A DNA stretch of 64,000 bases, taken from the NCBI RefSeq assembly GCF_905220415.1, contig NC_059555.1, positions 8,486,001 to 8,550,000 on the forward strand, in the 5' to 3' direction. The position numbers were made by a program, and so were the translations under genes. The first letter of the stretch is position 1. Every line of letters begins with the position of its first letter. The DNA comes from Colias croceus (lineage: Eukaryota > Arthropoda > Insecta > Lepidoptera > Pieridae). A model generated the notes under the pieces. That model was not told the DNA's origin. It saw only the letters and a program-made list of their open reading frames with translations, and did not search any database. Of this stretch, positions 13,346 through 24,475 are shown piece after piece.

Positions 13346-15055
13346 TATTATTTATATGTTATTCTCCTATTATAATAAGAATAAATACATCTACATAATT
13401 ATTCTGAATTGAGATCTAACGTGTTTCTCACCAACATTAAGACATTAACAGTGTCAACGAGGCTTAACTAAACGCATGGTAATTTTGTTTATGGTCACAT
13501 TGTCACGTCTAACTTGCGTCTAACCATCGAGAATTAGGTCATAGACATTAGATAGGAAATGAATGAAAAAAGAATTATCGCCGTGTTTTCTTTGGACCCC
13601 CGCCAGTGGTAATAAATCCCGGTTTAATGGCTCCTAAGTTACAGATGGCATAGCGCTGGGAGATATTATCTATATATCTTGTTATAATGTGTTATTCAAC
13701 GCACTGTTATGATACTTCAGGTCTTAGTGCGCCTATAAACGAAGCTGTGTTGATAAAATCTACATTGATATTATGTCGTTTGGAATCATCATTGACATCT
13801 AAATGGACTGTTATAAATATTTTGCTGTATCCCTTATCTGCTTTTTAATGTCGTGAACTCATACAACAACAAACAGCATTAATAGAAATTATTCTGAAAC
13901 ATCATTGTGATAGTGGACTTTAATGAATACAAAAATATAAAATCTTATCTTTAACTGAACAAAATTTACAAGTAAGTACCTGTCAATTTGAAAAAAACGA
14001 AAAAAAAAATTCGAAATAATGAATACCACATCCACATTTACCGCATCTCAGCCTTCGTATACCTATAGCCACTATACTTTATACAAGTGCCAAAGAAGTC
14101 CTTGCACTTGTGGGTGTTCAGACGGCATAACGGCGAAATTTAATATTTCCCAACCAACTGGCTTTTGTTTGCTGGAGGCATCATTGAACTACGAAACCTT
14201 AATGACTCATTTTTCCTTATTGTAATATCCATTTTTATATAAGCTTGAAATAATGGAACGACAATAAATTTTATAATTACACTCTATTTCAACTTCGTTA
14301 CGTAATTATCTTTTGTGCCTAGTTAAAAATTATCCTAATACTTACATTAGTTTTATTCACTTTTTTTAAAGTATTTATCGTCTTTAACAACTTTTTAAAA
14401 TTTATATTTAAAAATATTTTCTTTAATCTTTAACAGATCGATGATTATGACTTACGTATCACCTCTAACTTTCAGCTTGAATAAAACTAAATAAAACAAT
14501 ATTTGTAACTTTCCTGATTATTTATATAATACTTCAGAGGCTCAAATATGTACTTGGAAGCTGGATTCATTTTGACCGTGGATCGCTACGTAAACAGGTT
14601 CTACAGCCCACGCCTTGTTGCTATGGGGATTTAACTGTCAGCCTTGTAAGGGAACTTGTAATAAGTGAACATAATAATAAAATGGAGCAAAGTAAAAGTT
14701 GAACACATGTACGAGTACATATTAATATAGGTATTAACGTATGGTGAAGAACAGTTATAAAGACTAATTGAATCGCTCTGTCAAATTTCGTCAAAATCAC
14801 CGAACTGTATTCCAAATACATTCAGATCTTTAATTTTATGTAATTATAATAACATCCCCGTCGAAAATTAGTCGTTGTGGACGACATGACAGCTTGATTG
14901 CAATTTATGCTTTTGGAAGTCTACTGCATATTAGATGCTTAGACTATCAAAACTTGTTTAACGTTATTATAATATGTATAATAGATCGTTTCCACGTGAA
15001 ATTTTAAACGAATTTAGATGAATTTAGCCAGTCTTACGATATCTCTTGCTTCTTT
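13346..15055. other. Gene-free AT-rich stretch
   Basis: No gene recognised. The 68-codon plus-strand frame at 14019-14225 has several cysteines (CQRSPCTCGC) but no known domain, splice context or neighbouring exons. Confidence 0.5.
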
Positions 15056-15328
15056 AACAAGTAATAACTGCGTTAAAAACAACCGACTTCAAACTTGCAC
15101 TTGCAAAATTCACAAATACCTACAGACAAAAATGCTCATAAAATAAAAACTACTGGGCCTATCCGAATAAAATTTTTGTGGGACCAATTCGACACCATCC
15201 CGCATCGAACAAAAAAAAAATCACGTAAATCGGTTCAGAAACCTCGGAGTAATCGGTGTACATACATAAAAAAAAACATACCGGCCGAATTGATAACCTC
15301 CTCCTTTTTTTTGAAGTCGGTTAAAAAA
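15056..15328. mobile_element. AACCGACTTC-ended MITE, copy 1
   Basis: Begins AACAAGTAATAACTGCGTTA and has inverted ends built on AACCGACTTCAAA (left, near 15081) and TTTGAAGTCGGTT (right, near 15310). The interior is non-coding and includes CTACTGGGCCTATCCGAATA and CGTAAATCGGTTCAGAAACC. The copy at 52381-52778 is highly similar. This is a typical lepidopteran non-autonomous DNA element. Confidence 0.7.
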
Positions 15329-16521
15329 CACACACGCCTATTGACCTATACAATTAATTTTCTTTATCAAATATAAAATGCATCGACAGCCGCACGCGAG
15401 GGCCACTGACCCGGATGACTTATAGGTCACAAATACCAATTGTGCAATTATTTGTGTTATTTGCTTGGATTTCTTTAAATCGATCGTGTTTACGCGAACT
15501 TAGATCGCTCTGACTCACTAACTTTGAACCTTCACGTGGTGTTTACGTGATGTCTTTGGTTTAAATTGCACTTACAGCTGTGTATTAGCAGCATTGACAT
15601 TTTATTTTATCACGATTTCTAACTAGTATTGGTATTTTAGCTAATGTTAGCTGTGCTGTCGTTCCTTAAAGACGTGTAGATCACGTAAGAGAGTATTTTT
15701 ATGGAACTCTTCTTCCAATACACCTACAATCTTTATGCAATTTTAGTATTTATGACACGGGGTATATGTTTAACATAATGCTGCAGTAAATGTTAAAACT
15801 AGATAATTTATACACTACATTATTTAATATTTTTATTGTGAAATATGAAAGTAACAGATAACAAATATGCTATACGTCATTAGATAAAAATATAATCAGC
15901 TCGATTGTTCGTGTGTATTAATTGGTAAACAATATTGTTAGTTATTACTGTCCGTTTGTCACGATATATGAGTAAGTAATGCATCACGCTAATATGACTG
16001 ATTGTAAAAATGTTTATTGAATATAATGGTTTGTCCCGGCTTTGCCCAGGCTACATTGGATACAAATTACAAGCTAGGTACTACCTACATATTTTAAATG
16101 ATGACGTAACTTAGGTAATAAAGTTGGTATGATAGAATAAAGATTTGTAAGTAATTGAAAATAATTAAATAATTATTAATTCATAAACTCATATACTTTT
16201 TAAGCACTTGCACATACGAATTCTACAGAGAAAAGAATAATTTAAGAATTACCCTCATCATTACAATAAAATGTGAAAGTTGTATTTTAGTGTCCCTCAC
16301 AAAAAAGATCAAAATCTTGATTAAGTTTGACGCTGATAAATACTACTGAATTAATAAATTAACTACTTACTTTCTATCCCGGTGGACCGGATGAAAACAG
16401 GTAGTAAGTAGTAAATAGCATTTATCGGTTACATCCGATAAAACTAGTTTTGGACATTATAACCTAATGTTTATAACACCAAGATTTTAGTATACTATCG
16501 AGGATTTCCTGCAGTGCCAAT
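15329..16521. other. Gene-free AT-rich stretch
   Basis: No gene recognised. A small piece at about 16020-16075 (GGTTTGTCCCGGCTTTGCCC) resembles the repeat family at 47.5 and 51.95 kb. Confidence 0.45.
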
Positions 16522-16724
16522 CTATACTAATATTTAAAAGCTGAAGAGTTTGTTTGTTTGTACGCGCTAATCTCAGGGACTACTGGTCCGATTTGAAAAA
16601 TTATTTCGGTGTTAGATAGCCGATTTATCGAGGAAGGCTGGCTTATACATTATCATCACGCTAAGACGAAAAGGAGCGGAGCACAGCGGGTAAAAACGGT
16701 CAATGTCTCTTAATAAAAAGATAA
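16522..16724 (+). repeat. Family X interspersed repeat, copy 4
   Basis: Starts CTATACTAATATTTAAAAGC and carries the family blocks, but ends differently with CGCTAAGACGAAAAGGAGCG. Its last 66 bp (16658-16723) recur without visible change at 22570-22635, one of several links between the 16-21 kb and 22-24 kb blocks. Confidence 0.7.
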
Positions 16725-18484
16725 AGGCTGCAGTCTAGCAAAATTGCGTTTTCAACAAGTTATTTGACAATTTTTTCCCGGCTATTGAAATGATAAACTG
16801 AATTTTTTTTTCTTGTTTATCAATTAGTGTTATATACGCAATGCGCATGAATTTTTTCACATTTATAAAGTTACTTTATGTTACCTTAATCAGGCCTTCA
16901 AGATAAGTCTCTTTCCCCCAAAGACATTTCGAGCTAAGTTTGTGCACTCACTACGTTGCAACCGATTACAATTTATACAATTTGATCAGCGCATTATTAT
17001 CCTTATATAGTCGTTATTAAAATCTGCTGAATACAATTGCCGAAAAACTTATGATTTTCCTAATTAGAACGTTATAAATTCATTAAATTTCCCATTTTTT
17101 GCCTTACAAAAACTATTGATAAATACTGCTAAAAGTTATTTTTTCCATTAATTTATTCGAGTTGAATGAGTATTAAACCTTTAAAAAATTTTTTTTTGAA
17201 TTTTGATAATTCTTTAAATATTAAAAAAATATTTAAAATAAGTAGGAAAAATCCTAGCGAATTTCTTTAGTCGCGCTCCTTGGGCCGGAGCGTTCTGACG
17301 TGTGCTCTACGCTCGATTTTCCTTCATACCGAAGTGAAAGTTGCTCTACTTCATTAAATTTAATATTTTTGTTAATTGATTATTTTTATCTTAGTTTTGT
17401 GCAAATATTCGTATTTTTAAACATTTGATTTCGATATGGAAAATAAAAGAAAAAAATATGCGTGTAACTACTAGAAAAAAAATTATCTTCGAACATAAAG
17501 TTAATGAAACCAAAGGTGATTGGCAAAAATTTCGTTATTTTACGGGGTGTCAGTAAAGGGATGTATATTTCTTTAAAACTAAATTAAGCTCATAAATTTT
17601 CTTATAATATAATTTTTTTTTGAAGTTCCAAAAATGTTTATTTTTCGTTTGAGAAATACGAAACATAATATAAACTTGTATTGAGAACTTGAACTTGGGA
17701 CATACGGGAAAAATGATTTGTTTACTCCAAAATTCCAAATATGTCGAGGTGTTTTAATTTTTTCTTCTAGTCATTTTGAACGTAGCGGCATGTTATTTGA
17801 TTATTAATTTTGTAACTTAAATACAGGATGTTGGTTTTATATTCTGATCTTACAGACGCGCTGACAAATTTAGTCTACCATTTCTAGTTTAGACCTCTAA
17901 GTACCAATATTAAAACGAATGGATTATCATCACATCATCAAAACTCAGATGTAATGGAAGATCACAATAACATAGAAAATTCAATAGGTGTTGAGAACTA
18001 AACAAACACAAGTAACAGAGACGCGAAGAATAAAAAAAGAGGACGAAAACGATAATTCGTTGATGCTTTCCCTTTTCGACGTATTGTTAGGGTACATCAC
18101 CAATCTGCAAAAAATAAAACTGATGATTCCCAATTGCTGATTAAAAATGAAAAACAAATAATCGACAACAGTGGTGAAAATTTGCTGATCACAATGAAAC
18201 ATCCTTCAGTGGTAGCAGATTTACTCATTTAAAATGTAAAGGAGAGGAGGACAGGAAAACATTATGAATGTGGATGGTGGATTGTATACAGGGTGTAATC
18301 GATAAGTATATGCAGGCGATTATGACGTTATTATTGCAGGTATCAAAAAACTTAAAACTGATATCGAAATTACTTTACCTAATGAGCAAAATGACAATTA
18401 TAACTTTTTAAAAGTATAACGAGAAATATCTAAAAAAATTACTTTATACATTCCCATATCAAGAAGGGAAAATGGGACTAGTAA
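16725..18484. other. AT-rich DNA, possibly decayed nuclease-element 5' part
   Basis: Low-complexity AT-rich DNA. From about 17420 there are short broken frames (for example from ATGGAAAATAAAAG at 17436) that may be the eroded upstream part of the YqaJ-like fragment at 18485, but no conserved motif could be identified in them. GCGCTCCTTGGGCCGGAGCG near 17275 forms a small hairpin. Confidence 0.35.
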
Positions 18485-18712
18485 GTAGAAGTTAAATGTC
18501 TAATTCCGGCCAAATACATGAATGCGGAAGATGCGGTTAAAAATAAAAAATTTAATATTTGAAATACAATGCAAAAAAATAACACTTTTGTCATAGATAA
18601 GAAACATGACTATTTTTTCCAAATTCAGGGACAACTAAACGTTGCAGAAGCAGAAGCCTGCTTATTTGCTGTTTGGACTGGAGTGAATCATAATCGTCTA
18701 ATATTAATTTAG
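18485..18712 (+). pseudogene. YqaJ/lambda-exonuclease-like fragment
   Basis: One frame reads VEVKCLIPAKYMNAEDAVKN, then an in-frame stop near 18560, then DKKHDYFFQIQGQLNVAEAE followed by ACLFAVWTG. The E-x-K of VEVKC and the FFQIQGQL block are hallmarks of the YqaJ viral-recombinase/lambda-exonuclease fold, in which they form part of the nuclease active site. About 75 codons remain. The premature stop and the lack of a continuous upstream frame show that it is not functional. YqaJ-domain genes are common as repetitive genes in insects. The assignment rests on motif recognition only. Confidence 0.6.
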
Positions 18713-18731
18713 TGAGAAACGTCTTCCCAGT

Positions 18732-18803
18732 TCAAAATGGAGAAATAAACCATCCACGCGAACACCGACATCCACGCGGACGGAGTCGCGGGCGGAAGTT
18801 AGT
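18732..18803 (+). repeat. Fragment of repeat family Z
   Basis: TCAAAATGGAGAAATAAACC through CGGGCGGAAGTTAGT matches the 3' end of the repeat at 60695-61168 with only a few differences. It sits directly after the YqaJ-like fragment. Confidence 0.65.
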
Positions 18804-19125
18804 CAAAAATAAATATCTTTTGTTTTCATTTGCGCATTTTTCTATTTTATAATTTTTTACACAAACATTACATTTTTTTTTATGATATACAAAATTTGAT
18901 AGAACGTATTCGCAAATTTTGTGTACTGATAAAAAGAATCACCCGGTGTAATTTTCACGAAAATTGTTTCAAATTGTCATTTTAGGTACTTATTACGAAT
19001 ATTAAATTATGCATACGAATGATTTAATTTTTAAAAATTAAGTGGAGCAACTTTCCCTTAGTACATTTGTATTATTTACATATAGGATGACAGGATGCAT
19101 TTGTTTGCACTACTAGACCAAACCC

Positions 19126-19310
19126 TTAAGTATATAAATTTAACAAGTAACTTTTTCTTTGTAATTTCTCAAATATATAAAATTCGCTTCAAAAAGGTAT
19201 TAAATCAATTAATTTATAATAATTAATGAATAAGATAGACATAAAACCAACCTGTGTTACTTTCGGTCAAGGTCTGTCGTACGTATCTTGCCAGATTAAA
19301 ATTATCTTTC
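19126..19310. repeat. Duplicated segment (partner at 22636-22810)
   Basis: TTAAGTATATAAATTTAACA through CCAGATTAAAATTATCTTTC is repeated at 22636-22810 with a few substitutions and small indels (185 versus 175 bp). It is non-coding and is evidence for a local segmental duplication of the repeat cluster. Confidence 0.8.
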
Positions 19311-19983
19311 TGTGTTTCATCTATGAGTTTCTGAGTCGGTAATGTCCTAGGTATTATACGAACGTGGAGTATTAAAATGTTTGAGTTTGAGTACGGGTGC
19401 TTTAGTAGGTATGTTGTGAAGGTGTGTTTAGTGTGTGTGATAGGTACCTACTGCATGTTGTATGCTGAAATTTCTACAAGTTGGTATGTATGTACCTTAT
19501 TTCAATATCATTGTACAAAAATAAATTAAATAATTGATACGCATGTATCTAAATAAAAAAACTAAGTAAAGATTAAAATATGATTAAGTATAAAAAGGGT
19601 GCGGTCAGAAGGCGATGGTACTAAGTAGGTAAATTTTCGTTTTTTTGGTAACGAATAACGATAGTGTACTTGTGTATTTGTCTCGTATACTCTAAAAAAT
19701 ATTATCCAAACAGTAGGTATTTATTTTCGAGGTTCGAAATTAAGCATTGCGTTCGAGGTCAATGACAGCTTATGTATAACGCTCGCGAGTATGATCCGCG
19801 TAGTTAGGGTTACGAACACAAAGTTTATTGAAAAGTGGTAAGATAATTTTTCCTGCACGACCGGATTTTTTAAATATTTTTTACAGCATCAGAAGGTTAA
19901 ACACTATATGCTCCATTAGGCCTACGATAGGACATCCGTGACACCCTGTATATATATTATTATAGTGATATAACCACCATTGT
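19311..19983. other. Intergenic AT-rich DNA
   Basis: No gene, and no match to the corresponding position of the downstream duplicate block (22811-23503). Confidence 0.45.
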
Positions 19984-20215
19984 AAAAGAGAGAAGTAGGC
20001 CAACTCCCGGTTAGAGCACGTTTAAAATACAATTTATAAAATTAAATTAAACAAACGCATTTTTTATAAACCAAAGCATTTATTTCAGAAAAATAAGTAT
20101 AATATTTCATTACATTAATTTTTACAATAATTACAACTTTGTAACAATACAATATTTTCTTCGTTTTGCCTTATTATTTTCTGTTAAAGTCTCCTTTGAA
20201 GAATTCGCAGGTAAA

Positions 20216-20731
20216 TCAATTTTTTTCTATTTTGCAGATTGCTAATCTTGAGTTTGATGAATAAGTTTGACTAGTTTGTGTTTGGTTGTCCCTTTTTGTT
20301 ACAGGTAGGTACAAACTTGGTAAACTATCTTTTGCCAATAATTTGCGTTGTGTATTAGTTTTTATCACATCTTTGCTAAAATGAACTTCACATATACGAT
20401 GAGATTCTATCTTTTTTCCTATCAATTCCTTGCGGTCGATGAGATGAAGCCATTTTAAACGTCTAGAAAAGAAAAAAGCATTGAGTAACACACATTCATT
20501 TGCGTCACAGAGTTACAAACCTACATCCATAGTTTTTACAAACTTTCGCATTTACAATATTAGTAAACACTTTAAAAAAGCTACATAATTATTAAGTATT
20601 CTCAAATGTATTTTATTCACTCACCTTTCTTGTTCAGAGGGTATCGTAAAGAACGACATTTCTGGGTTTGAAATAGAGTCGTTTGAACAACCATTTACTT
20701 GACAATAAATTCTTCTGGCACGCTTAGACAT
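20216..20731 (-). pseudogene. THAP-domain gene copy A (frameshifted)
   Basis: Minus strand, exon 1 at 20731-20625 (MSKRARRIYCQVNGCSND...) and exon 2 at 20462-20216, joined across a 162-bp GT-AG intron (donor GTGAGT, acceptor TTTTCTAG). The product has the THAP C-x4-C, the distal C-x2-H (CEVH) and the SLPSLYLP box that takes the place of AVPxxF. It then stops early, at 117 residues, within a T-rich run near 20220 where copy B continues to 145 residues. A small length change in that run is the likely break. THAP domains bind DNA; in P-like transposons they recognise the element ends. The N-terminal 113 or so residues are nearly identical to copy B. Confidence 0.7.
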
Positions 20732-20756
20732 TTTGCAGTGCAGCCCGTAACCATAC

Positions 20757-21174
20757 AATTGAGTACTTGAATAAAATTTTTTTTTTGTGCTAAATGGAAA
20801 GATTATATATTAGTTTTATAACAAAACTATTTTTTTAAATTTTTTTTGCAATAATTCAAAAGTTATTTCAAAATAAAAATTAGTCTTTGAATCCAGTACC
20901 GAAAACATACCAACAACTCCCGAAGCGTCACCCGGACGCGTGTGACGTCATAATGTTAGTTTTCACTCATTGCAGTTGATACAAAAACGTATACAACTAT
21001 AACATTTTGACGTCACATCTATGGTGACCAGTCATGGCGCGTTTATTGCTTATAATTAATTGAAAAACATTTTTTTTTGAGTTTTTTGCATTAAATATCA
21101 ATATTATTAATAATAAAGTTTTAAAATACATGAAAAAAATCAATAATTTTTTTTTATTCAAATACTCAATTGTA
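20757..21174. mobile_element. MITE nested in THAP element copy A
   Basis: Ends are inverted: CAATTGAGTACTTGAATAAA on the left and its near-complement TTTATTCAAATACTCAATTG on the right, with TA on both sides. Inner segments also pair loosely (GTGACGTCATAATGTTAG against AACATTTTGACGTCACAT). Copy B lacks this insert but keeps AATTG at the same place. Confidence 0.7.
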
Positions 21175-21377
21175 TAAACAAACACCGACCGCTCGTAGCA
21201 ATGGCGCGGGCCGCACTGCCACACTGACTGGCAATCGATGAATCGAGTGATACCCGAGCGTAGTGTGCGTGCGTACGTACATGAACGCAGGACGAGGCCA
21301 AGCGCTCCGCGTACATACAAACGCGACGCAACGGCGCGATGTACCTTTGTTGGAAGATAACATACTTCTCTCTTTTT

Positions 21378-21994
21378 AACCGACTTCAAAAAAGGAGGTT
21401 ATTAATTCGGCTGGTATCTGGGGGCACGGTAGTGCCCCCGCCAAGACGAGCAAAGCGAACAAGCGGAGCGCACGGGCACTACCTACCTTTTCTCGAAGCG
21501 CTTCGACGTTTTTTTGAACCCTCATAACTTGGGTTTGGATTATGCTAGATCAACAAAATTTTCGGGATATATTGCCAATAGCGGACTTATTGAAAATATT
21601 AAGTTTTAATTACATTAGCTTTTATACTTCAGATTTTATTTATATCTAAAAAACGCTAATTTCGTCACTGACTCACTGATGATCATCAAAATTCTTAAGG
21701 TATTTCCTAATGTCCTAGAAAGCTGAAATTTTGTATGTAAGCTAGTATTAGCACACAAACAACAAAAAAATTATAAAACTTGTAACTTTCATCCCCCAAC
21801 CCCTTAAACTAGGGAATGGGAGTTTGTATGAGACCTGTAATTTTAAATTAAATTTTGATGACGCTAGAGGTCTAATCTAATAATCTAAAACTTGGTTCCC
21901 CTAGATATATATATGTACTCCTTGTTAAAAAAAAATTAATTTAATCGACATATAAAATTTTGTTAACTACAAACAACTTACAAAAAGAAATGAA
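21378..21994. repeat. AACCGACTTC-type element remnant with GC-rich hairpin
   Basis: Begins AACCGACTTCAAAAAAGGAG and continues into GC-rich sequence (GGGGGCACGGTAGTGCCCCC, a strong small palindrome at about 21420-21439) and then AT-rich DNA with phrases found in other lepidopteran repeats (CCTCATAACTTGGGTTTGGA). No coding capacity was seen. Confidence 0.5.
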
Positions 21995-22433
21995 ATCCCA
22001 CCAAAAACATTTTCATGTAAAATGTTGCCAAGACGAGCCCATTTGACTCGCACTGTGAAAAAGTTATCAGATCTCATGTAGAGCCAAGCTTCTAACACTA
22101 CACGCCCTAACTCTACAAGGCCTAACTTCACAAACTCTACACCTTAGTCAAAATATGTGGCTTGGCCGTTCGTTACTACAAGAACTATTGTATAACACAA
22201 AAGTAATGAACAGTGAATTAATTAATTTTTCACCTTACGCCGATGTGAATGTAGCGAAATGGCCAAGCCACATATTTTGACTAAGGTGTAGAGTTTGTGA
22301 AGTTAGGCCTTGTAGAGTTAGGGCGTGTAGTGTTAGAAGCTTGGCTCTACATGAGATCTGATAACTTTTTCACAGTGCGAGTCAAATGGGCTCGTCTTGG
22401 CAACATTTTACATGAAAATGTTTTTGGTGGGAT
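21995..22433. repeat. Perfect 173-bp inverted repeat (foldback)
   Basis: Left arm 21995-22167 and right arm 22261-22433 are reverse complements with no mismatch found by eye over 173 bp. They are separated by a 93-bp loop (22168-22260). A transcript would form a very long hairpin. Each arm repeats the phrase CTCTACA/CTCTAC-AAGGCCTAACTT in short variants. The perfection implies recent origin or gene conversion. The 63-codon frame at 22297-22488 is a by-product. Confidence 0.9.
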
Positions 22434-22569
22434 ATATTTTTTTTTATTTATGTACATCGATTACGCGGAGGTTTCTGAACCAATTTAGGTTATTGATGCA
22501 GAGTAGTTTCGTATTAGTACCATAAAAATTTGATTCGGATAGGCCCAATAGTTTTTAACTTTTTATTTT

Positions 22570-22635
22570 ACGCTAAGACGAAAAGGAGCGGAGCACAGCG
22601 GGTAAAAACGGTCAATGTCTCTTAATAAAAAGATA
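22570..22635 (+). repeat. Duplicate of the 16658-16723 repeat end
   Basis: Sixty-six bp from ACGCTAAGACGAAAAGGAGC to AATAAAAAGATA match the 3' end of the family X copy at 16.5 kb. Here the rest of that repeat is missing and the next segment matches 19126-19310, so about 2.4 kb present in the first block is absent. Confidence 0.8.
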
Positions 22636-22810
22636 TTAAGTATATAAATTTAACAAGTAACTTTTTCGCTAAAATATATAAAATTCGCTTCAAAAAGGTA
22701 TTAAATCAATTAATTTATAATGATTAATGAATAAGATAGACATAAAACCAACAACCTGTGTTACTTTCGGTCAAGGTCTGTCGTATCTTGCCAGATTAAA
22801 ATTATCTTTC
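22636..22810. repeat. Duplicated segment (partner at 19126-19310)
   Basis: Near-identical to the upstream segment, with small indels (for example CGCTAAAATA in place of CTTTGTAATTTCTCAAATA). It marks the left part of the second block of the local duplication. Confidence 0.8.
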
Positions 22811-23503
22811 AATATTTGACCTTGGCGAAAATAGCTATCTGTAATGTTCAATAATCCCGGTTGCTATGGTAACACGGGCGCGGGTAAAAAACCGCGTATA
22901 TTGATATTGAAATTTGAAGTAGAAAAATTAACGCTCTAAAACAAGTTGTGAGTAAGTTGTAGAATGAATGAAAATCACATATTAAGTGCAGAAGGACAAT
23001 TCAATGTCAAATGTTTGAAAATTCTACAAAATGAATCTTATCATTAATGTATATTGTACATGTATGGTTATGTAATTTTTAAACTGAAAATACAAACGAA
23101 ATTATTGTTAATTTGGGTGTAAGTAAAACTTATGTATACAGTATACCTAGTTTTAATACTCTCCCTACTTCTGAAAGGAGAAATTGTCGTTACAAGATGT
23201 GATAGGTATTTCATTTTAGATTTTTTAATTTTTAGGACTACTAATTACGAATTCAATAACATTGCTAACACAATTATAATTGACTGTGTAATTAAATTTA
23301 ATGTTGGAGAATACTAGTAAGAGAGAATACTATCAGTAATGTTGGACAAAATAAAGTTGCCATTTTGCAGTAGGTACAAAGCTATATAGTTAAGTATGAA
23401 GAACGACAAAGTTACAGACATATTTTATCCATTGATATATGTATGTAGCTTTGTATAAAACTTCTAATCACTTTATACTTTATCGTAATACTACCTCCAT
23501 AGT
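22811..23503. other. Intergenic DNA with an X-box-like palindrome
   Basis: No gene recognised. GTTGCTATGGTAAC at 22860-22873 is close to the RFX-factor X-box consensus, next to a short GC-rich stretch (ACACGGGCGCGGG). The 61-codon frame at 23132-23317 has no recognisable features. Confidence 0.4.
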
Positions 23504-24475
23504 AAAAAGAGAGAAGTAGGCAAACTCCCGGCCGCGGCGTTAGAGCACGTTTTAGAAATAATTTAATAAGGTTTATAAAATTAAATTAAACAAACGCATT
23601 TTTTATAAACCAAAGCATTTATTTCAGACAAATAAGTATAATATTTCATTACATTAATTTTTACAATAATTACAACTTTGTAACAATACAATATTTTCTT
23701 CGTTTTGCCTTATTATTTTCTGTTAAAGTCTCCTTTGAAGAATTCGCAGGTAAATCAATTTTCTCTATTTTGGAAATTGCTAATCTTGAGACAGATGAAT
23801 AAGTTTGACTCGTTTGTGTTTGGTTGTCCCTTTTTGTTACAGGTAGGTACAAACTTGGTAAACTATCTTTTGCCAATAATTTGCGTTGTGTATTAGTTTT
23901 TATCACATCTTTGCTAAAATGAACTTCACATAGACGATGAAATTGTATATTTTTTCCTATCAATTCCTTGCGGTCGATGAGATGAAGCCATTTTAAACGT
24001 CTAGAAAAGAAAAAAAGCATTGAGTAACACACATTCATTTGCGTCACAGAGTTACAAACCTACATCCATAGTTTTTACAATCTTTCGCATTTATAATATT
24101 AGTAAACACTTTAAAAAAGCTACATTCTTATTAAGTATTATCAAATACGTATTTTATTCACTCACCTTTCCTGTTCAGAGGGTATCGTAAAGAACGACAT
24201 TTCTGGGTTTGAAATGGAGTCGTTTAAACAACCGTTAACTTGACAATAAAATCTTCTGGCTCGCTTATACATTTTGCAGTGTTGCGCGTAACCGTACCTA
24301 ATTGTATAAACAAACACCGACCGCTCGTAGCAATGGCGCGGCCCGCACTGCCACACTGACTGGCAATCGAGTGATACCCGAGCGTAGTGTGCGTGCGTGT
24401 GCATACCTTGCGCTCCGCGTACATACAAACGGCGCGATGTACCTTTGTTCGAAGATAACATACTTCTCTCTTTTT
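23504..24475 (-). mobile_element. THAP-carrying DNA transposon, copy B
   Basis: Inverted ends AAAAAGAGAGAAGTA (23504-23518 and, inverted, 24461-24475) bracket a minus-strand THAP gene. It is shorter than copy A because it lacks the nested MITE. The flanking GC-rich stretch holds the same GACCGCTCGTAGCAATGGCG block as copy A. The left context also matches copy A's left context, so the element was probably copied as part of a segmental duplication. Superfamily P-like, by the THAP domain only. Confidence 0.65.
23670..24272 (-). CDS. THAP-domain protein (transposon-borne), 145 aa
   Basis: Minus strand: exon 1 24272-24166, intron 24165-24001 (GTGAGT...CTAG), exon 2 24000-23670; the join gives 145 residues with no break. 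The THAP zinc finger is complete: C10 and C15, then C60 and H63, with tryptophan W40 and an SLPSLYLP box at 82-89. After it come NQTQTSQT (95-102) and a basic tail. The domain would bind DNA, probably in the nucleus. No RNase-H-like transposase domain follows, so this is a stand-alone THAP protein carried by a non-autonomous element. It could act as a repressor of a parent transposon, as truncated P-element proteins do, but that is inference. AATAAA lies about 50 bp past the stop on the coding strand. Confidence 0.7.

Larger units (their letters stand above)
19984..21377 (-). mobile_element. THAP-carrying DNA transposon, copy A
   Basis: Bounded by short inverted ends, AAAAGAGAGAAGTA at 19984-19997 and its reverse complement within 21363-21377. 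It carries a minus-strand two-exon THAP gene (here frameshifted) and no transposase catalytic domain, so it is non-autonomous. Compared with copy B (23504-24475) it holds an extra MITE of about 415 bp between the gene start and the right end. The right end abuts AACCGACTTCAAAAAAGGAGG, the same boundary as in copy B. Confidence 0.65.

Noticed and set aside
20997..21389. 130-codon minus-strand ORF
   Set aside because: It crosses the nested MITE and the end of the THAP transposon; its content comes from repeat sequence also seen near 24.3-24.5 kb.
22297..22488. 63-codon ORF in the 22-kb inverted repeat
   Set aside because: It is a reading of the right arm of the foldback and has no independent support.
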